9,291 nt of DNA from Bacillota bacterium (GTDB lineage: Bacteria; Bacillota; Clostridia; Tissierellales; Peptoniphilaceae). Where the stretch lies: the NCBI GenBank assembly GCA_023394215.1, contig JAEXBH010000126.1, positions 1-9,291 on the forward strand, in the 5' to 3' direction. The translations under genes were made by a program, and so were the position numbers. Shown here in pieces: positions 6,383 to 9,291 of this stretch; the stretch's first letter is position 1, and each line of letters opens with the position of its first letter. The notes below the pieces were generated by a model. The model searched no databases and was not told the DNA's origin. It was given only the letters and a program-made list of their open reading frames with translations.

Positions 6383-8149
6383 ATGTTTAAGTTATTAAAA
6401 CGCTTTGATTTAAAGCAATTTATGATTATAGTTTTAATCATAGGACTGATGTGCGGTCAGGTATATTTTGAACTTAAGATACCAGATTATATGTCTCAAG
6501 TAACCCAACTTGTGCAAACTGAAGGATCGGATATGGGGGAAATATGGAAGAACGGCTTATATATGATGATATTTGCCTTTGCCAGCCTGTTAATATTGGT
6601 TATAATCACATATTTTTCAGCTTATATAGGATCCGTATTTTCCTATGATACAAGAAAGAGTATGTTTGATAAGGTTCAAGAACTCGGAATGGAGGAGAGT
6701 AAGGCATTTTCTACAGCCAGTCTTATAACAAGGACAACAAATGATATAAGTCAGGTTGAGATGTTTTTGAGTATGGGGCTTATGATAGTAATAAAGTCAC
6801 CTATAACTGCAATATGGGCTATAAGTAAGATACTCAATAAGGGTATGGAGTGGTCGATAGCAACAGCTATAGCCGTTGCAATTATGCTTACAGCGGTGGG
6901 TTTTCTGATCATTGTTGTCGGACCTAAGTTGAAATTGGTTCAAAAATTAACGGATAAAATTAATAATGTTACCAGAGAAAATTTAGCTGGTATCAGGGTG
7001 GTTAGAGCTTTTAATGCCGAAAAATACCAAGAGGATAAGTTTGAATATGAAAATAAGAGGCTTACCGACCTGCAAAGATTTAACCAAAAATCATTTGCGA
7101 TTATCCAGCCTCTTATAATGATGGTTATGTATTTTTTAAGTCTTGCTATATATTTAATAGGGGCAAATTTGATAGCAAGGGCGAATATGTTTGACAAGAT
7201 AGAACTTTTCGGTAACATGATAGTATTTTCTTCCTATGCTATGCAGGTAATTATGTCATTTTTAATGATGGCATTCGTTATGTTTATGTTTACCAGAGCA
7301 CAAGTATCAGCAGACCGTATAAATGAGGTTCTTGACGAAAAAATAAGAATATTTGACGGTAATATAATAAATAGCGATCCTGAGATGGTGGGTCAAGTTG
7401 AATTTAGAAATGTATCATTTAAATACAGGGATGCCGAGGAATATGTATTGCAGGATATATCCTTTAAAGTTGAAAGGGGTGAAACCATAGCCTTTATAGG
7501 TTCCACCGGTTCAGGTAAGTCGACTTTGCTTAATCTTGTGCCGAGATTTTTTGATGTTGTTGAAGGGAGCGTCTTGGTTGACGGTATAGATGTAAAGGAT
7601 TATAAATTATCTGCCCTTTATGATAAGTTCGGTTATGTTCCGCAAAAAGCCGTAATTTTTAATCTTGATGTTAAGGATAATGTGGCATACGGAATGGAGA
7701 AGGAAAAAAGAGATTTAAATAATATAAAGAAAGCTGTAGAAGTTGCTCAAGCTAAGGATTTTGTCGAGAATATGGATCAAACATATGACAGTATGATATC
7801 CAGAGGAGGGACAAATATATCAGGAGGCCAAAAACAAAGACTTGCTATAGCAAGAGCTGTGGCGAGAAAGCCTGAAATATATATTTTTGATGATACTTTT
7901 TCCGCTCTTGATTTCAAAACTGAAAGAAGCTTAAGAAGGGAACTTGCAAAATATACCGAAGATGCTACGGTTATGATTGTTGCAACAAGAATAAGCACTA
8001 TAATGAATGCCGATAAAATAGTAGTTTTGGAAAACGGAAAGATGGTAGGTTACGGCAATCACAGATACCTGCTTGAAAATTGTGATATTTATAAAGAGAT
8101 AGCCTATTCGCAACTGTCAGAGGAGGAATTAAAAAATGATGAAAAATAA
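6383..8149 (+). CDS. ABC exporter half-transporter (permease-ATPase fusion), degenerate-site subunit
   Basis: This is a type IV ABC exporter half with a membrane domain followed by an ATPase domain, 588 residues, full length. Hydrophobic spans are near 13-30, 57-80, 130-150, 158-179, 238-262 and 276-305. In the ATPase domain Walker A is GSTGSGKST (373-381), the Q-loop is Q421 in YVPQKA, the signature is ISGGQ (479-483), Walker B is IYIFDD (499-504) and the D-loop is SALD (507-510). The catalytic Glu after Walker B is Asp (D504) and the H-loop His is Thr (T535 in IVATRIST). This pattern marks the degenerate half of heterodimeric exporters such as TM287/288 and BmrCD. The start has GGAGGAG at 6374-6380. 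The last 14 bases overlap the second half-transporter gene. Such pairs export drugs, lipids or peptides; the cargo here is unknown. Confidence 0.93.
   Translation: MFKLLKRFDLKQFMIIVLIIGLMCGQVYFELKIPDYMSQVTQLVQTEGSDMGEIWKNGLYMMIFAFASLLILVIITYFSAYIGSVFSYDTRKSMFDKVQELGMEESKAFSTASLITRTTNDISQVEMFLSMGLMIVIKSPITAIWAISKILNKGMEWSIATAIAVAIMLTAVGFLIIVVGPKLKLVQKLTDKINNVTRENLAGIRVVRAFNAEKYQEDKFEYENKRLTDLQRFNQKSFAIIQPLIMMVMYFLSLAIYLIGANLIARANMFDKIELFGNMIVFSSYAMQVIMSFLMMAFVMFMFTRAQVSADRINEVLDEKIRIFDGNIINSDPEMVGQVEFRNVSFKYRDAEEYVLQDISFKVERGETIAFIGSTGSGKSTLLNLVPRFFDVVEGSVLVDGIDVKDYKLSALYDKFGYVPQKAVIFNLDVKDNVAYGMEKEKRDLNNIKKAVEVAQAKDFVENMDQTYDSMISRGGTNISGGQKQRLAIARAVARKPEIYIFDDTFSALDFKTERSLRRELAKYTEDATVMIVATRISTIMNADKIVVLENGKMVGYGNHRYLLENCDIYKEIAYSQLSEEELKNDEK
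8121..8138 (+). promoter_or_regulatory. Ribosome site and overlapping start of the second exporter gene
   Basis: A consensus AGGAGG (8121-8126) is embedded in the Glu-Glu-Glu codons at the end of the first exporter gene and is 9 bases from ATG 8136 (12 from the next ATG at 8139). This fixes the start of the second gene inside the first and implies coupled, near-equimolar synthesis of the two halves. Confidence 0.75.
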
Positions 8150-9291
8150 AGGAAAAATTTCTTCTCAAGATAGGAAAAATAATAATTTTGGTCCGGTTAT
8201 GAAAAGACTTTTTAAGGAGCTTGGAAGTTACAGAAAGGTAATTTATATAACATTTATTCTTGCTATAGTAAGTTCGATTCTTGCAATTTATGCTCCGAAT
8301 AAGCTTAGAGATTTGGTAGATAATATTTCTAAGGGTATAAAACCGGATACTGAAGCACTTGAAGAGATATCAGGTAAAATTGGAGATAACCTTAAAAAGC
8401 AAATTTTTGAGGATATTGAATATAGAGGGGTTAAGATTTCCGTTTCGGATCAAATGAGCTTTGCCAAGGTTTTGCAGGAAGGAAAAACTTCTATAAATCA
8501 GGGAAGCGGTGCTTCCGGTAAGGATATAAGTCAGGAAGATAGGGAAGAACTTATGAAAAAGTTTGAAGAACTTCCCGAGTCGGTTAAAAGTATAATATCT
8601 CCAAAGATGGATATGGACGCAATCAGTGATATAGGCTTGATTTTGGCGTGTTTATACCTGCTTTCGACCCTATTTTCATATATGCAGGCATATATGATAG
8701 CCGGAGCTACAAATAATTTTGCCAAAGAGTTAAGAAGCAGGATTTCGAGAAAAATAAATGCTCTGCCTCTTAAATATTTTGATAAGAATCAAATAGGAGA
8801 CGTACTTTCAAGGGTTACAAATGATGTTGACTCAATTTCGACAAATATGAACCAGTCATTTTCAACTGTAGTAAGTTCCGTAACCATGATTTTGGGCGCC
8901 CTTTTAATGATGTTTATAACAAACTATAAAATGGCATTAGTAGCCGTGCTTTCAAGTTTATTGGGATTTGTATTTATGTTTTTAATTTTATCCAAATCAC
9001 AAAAATACTTTGTTGAAAGACAGAAAATTATAGGTAAGTTGAACGGACAGGTTGAGGAAGTATATTCGGGCTTAAATGTAGTAAAAATATATAATGGTAA
9101 AAAAGAATCCACCGAAAGATTTGACAACCTGAACGAATCGGTGTATAAGGCCAATATGATGAGTCAATTTTTGTCAGGGCTTATGCAGCCAATTATGATG
9201 TTCATAGGTAACTTCGGTTATGTAGTGGTAAGTATATTTGGAGCCGTTTTAGCCAAAAACGGAGAAATCAGCTTTGGTGTCATAGTTGCTT
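8136..9291 (+). CDS. ABC exporter second half-transporter, 3'-truncated by the window edge
   Basis: The frame is open from ATG 8136 to the window end (385 codons) and holds only the membrane domain; the ATPase domain lies beyond 9291. It pairs with the preceding gene as the other half of a heterodimeric exporter. AGGAGG at 8121-8126 sits 9 bases before the ATG, inside the end of the first gene, and the two genes overlap by 14 bases (ATGATG start), so they are translated together. TM1 is at about 35-53 and TM2 at about 165-190. Later spans are near 245-263, 267-285 and 344-372. Family signposts are LPLKYFDKNQIGDVLSRVTND (210-230), typical of the second intracellular region, and GQVEEVYSGLNVVKIYN (304-320). 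The loop between TM1 and TM2 is about 110 residues, hydrophilic and rich in Glu, Lys and Ser, far longer than the usual short outside loop. Confidence 0.9.
   Translation, partial: MMKNKGKISSQDRKNNNFGPVMKRLFKELGSYRKVIYITFILAIVSSILAIYAPNKLRDLVDNISKGIKPDTEALEEISGKIGDNLKKQIFEDIEYRGVKISVSDQMSFAKVLQEGKTSINQGSGASGKDISQEDREELMKKFEELPESVKSIISPKMDMDAISDIGLILACLYLLSTLFSYMQAYMIAGATNNFAKELRSRISRKINALPLKYFDKNQIGDVLSRVTNDVDSISTNMNQSFSTVVSSVTMILGALLMMFITNYKMALVAVLSSLLGFVFMFLILSKSQKYFVERQKIIGKLNGQVEEVYSGLNVVKIYNGKKESTERFDNLNESVYKANMMSQFLSGLMQPIMMFIGNFGYVVVSIFGAVLAKNGEISFGVIVA

Noticed and set aside
6940..8113. Several minus-strand open frames of 60-92 codons under the first ABC gene
   Set aside because: All lie opposite conserved transporter sequence and have no ribosome sites or recognisable motifs.
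8531..9154. Minus-strand open frames of 64 and 76 codons near the window end
   Set aside because: They are antisense to the second ABC half, whose plus-strand frame is open over the whole stretch and carries transporter motifs.

Overview
The window is AT-rich DNA (about one-third G+C by eye) with strong AGGAGG-type ribosome sites, heavy use of ATA, AGA and AGG codons, and rho-independent terminators. This points to a low-GC Gram-positive anaerobe. The gene content (ApeB-type M18 aminopeptidase, methylglyoxal synthase, Mbeg1-like hydrolase, heterodimeric ABC exporter) would fit a clostridial or Peptoniphilaceae-like bacterium, but the exact taxon is inference. I see no rRNA, tRNA, CRISPR array, insertion sequence, integrase or phage gene. 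It reads as ordinary chromosome.

Layout: (1) 1-681, the 3' part of a HAD-family phosphatase gene whose catalytic motif I lies just outside the window, closed by a terminator at about 693-728. (2) 771-3483, a two-gene plus-strand operon: an M18 aminopeptidase (apeB) and, 1 base later, a protein with the fold of D-aminoacylase-type amidohydrolases. (3) A strong hairpin at 3505-3546 ends that operon and probably also the convergent minus-strand genes. (4) 3583-5082 on the minus strand: a single-pass membrane protein of unknown function followed 9 bases later by methylglyoxal synthase (mgsA). (5) 5149-6234 on the minus strand: a DUF2974/Mbeg1-like alpha/beta hydrolase. (6) From 6383 on the plus strand, divergent from it: two overlapping genes for the halves of a heterodimeric ABC exporter. 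The second runs off the window end.

How the genes work together: the aminopeptidase and its neighbour suggest peptide turnover. MgsA is the bypass from triose phosphate to methylglyoxal. The exporter halves form one complex with one degenerate and, by prediction, one active ATP site.

The most unusual item is the amidohydrolase-like protein at 2092-3483. It has no histidine in 463 residues and has lost the metal-binding positions of its family, so it looks like an intact pseudoenzyme co-expressed with a peptidase. Other points of interest are the degenerate ATPase site in the first exporter half, a roughly 100-residue outside loop in the second, the unknown membrane protein, and matching extended -10 promoters before two minus-strand genes. 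I found no evidence of a wholly new multi-gene system.
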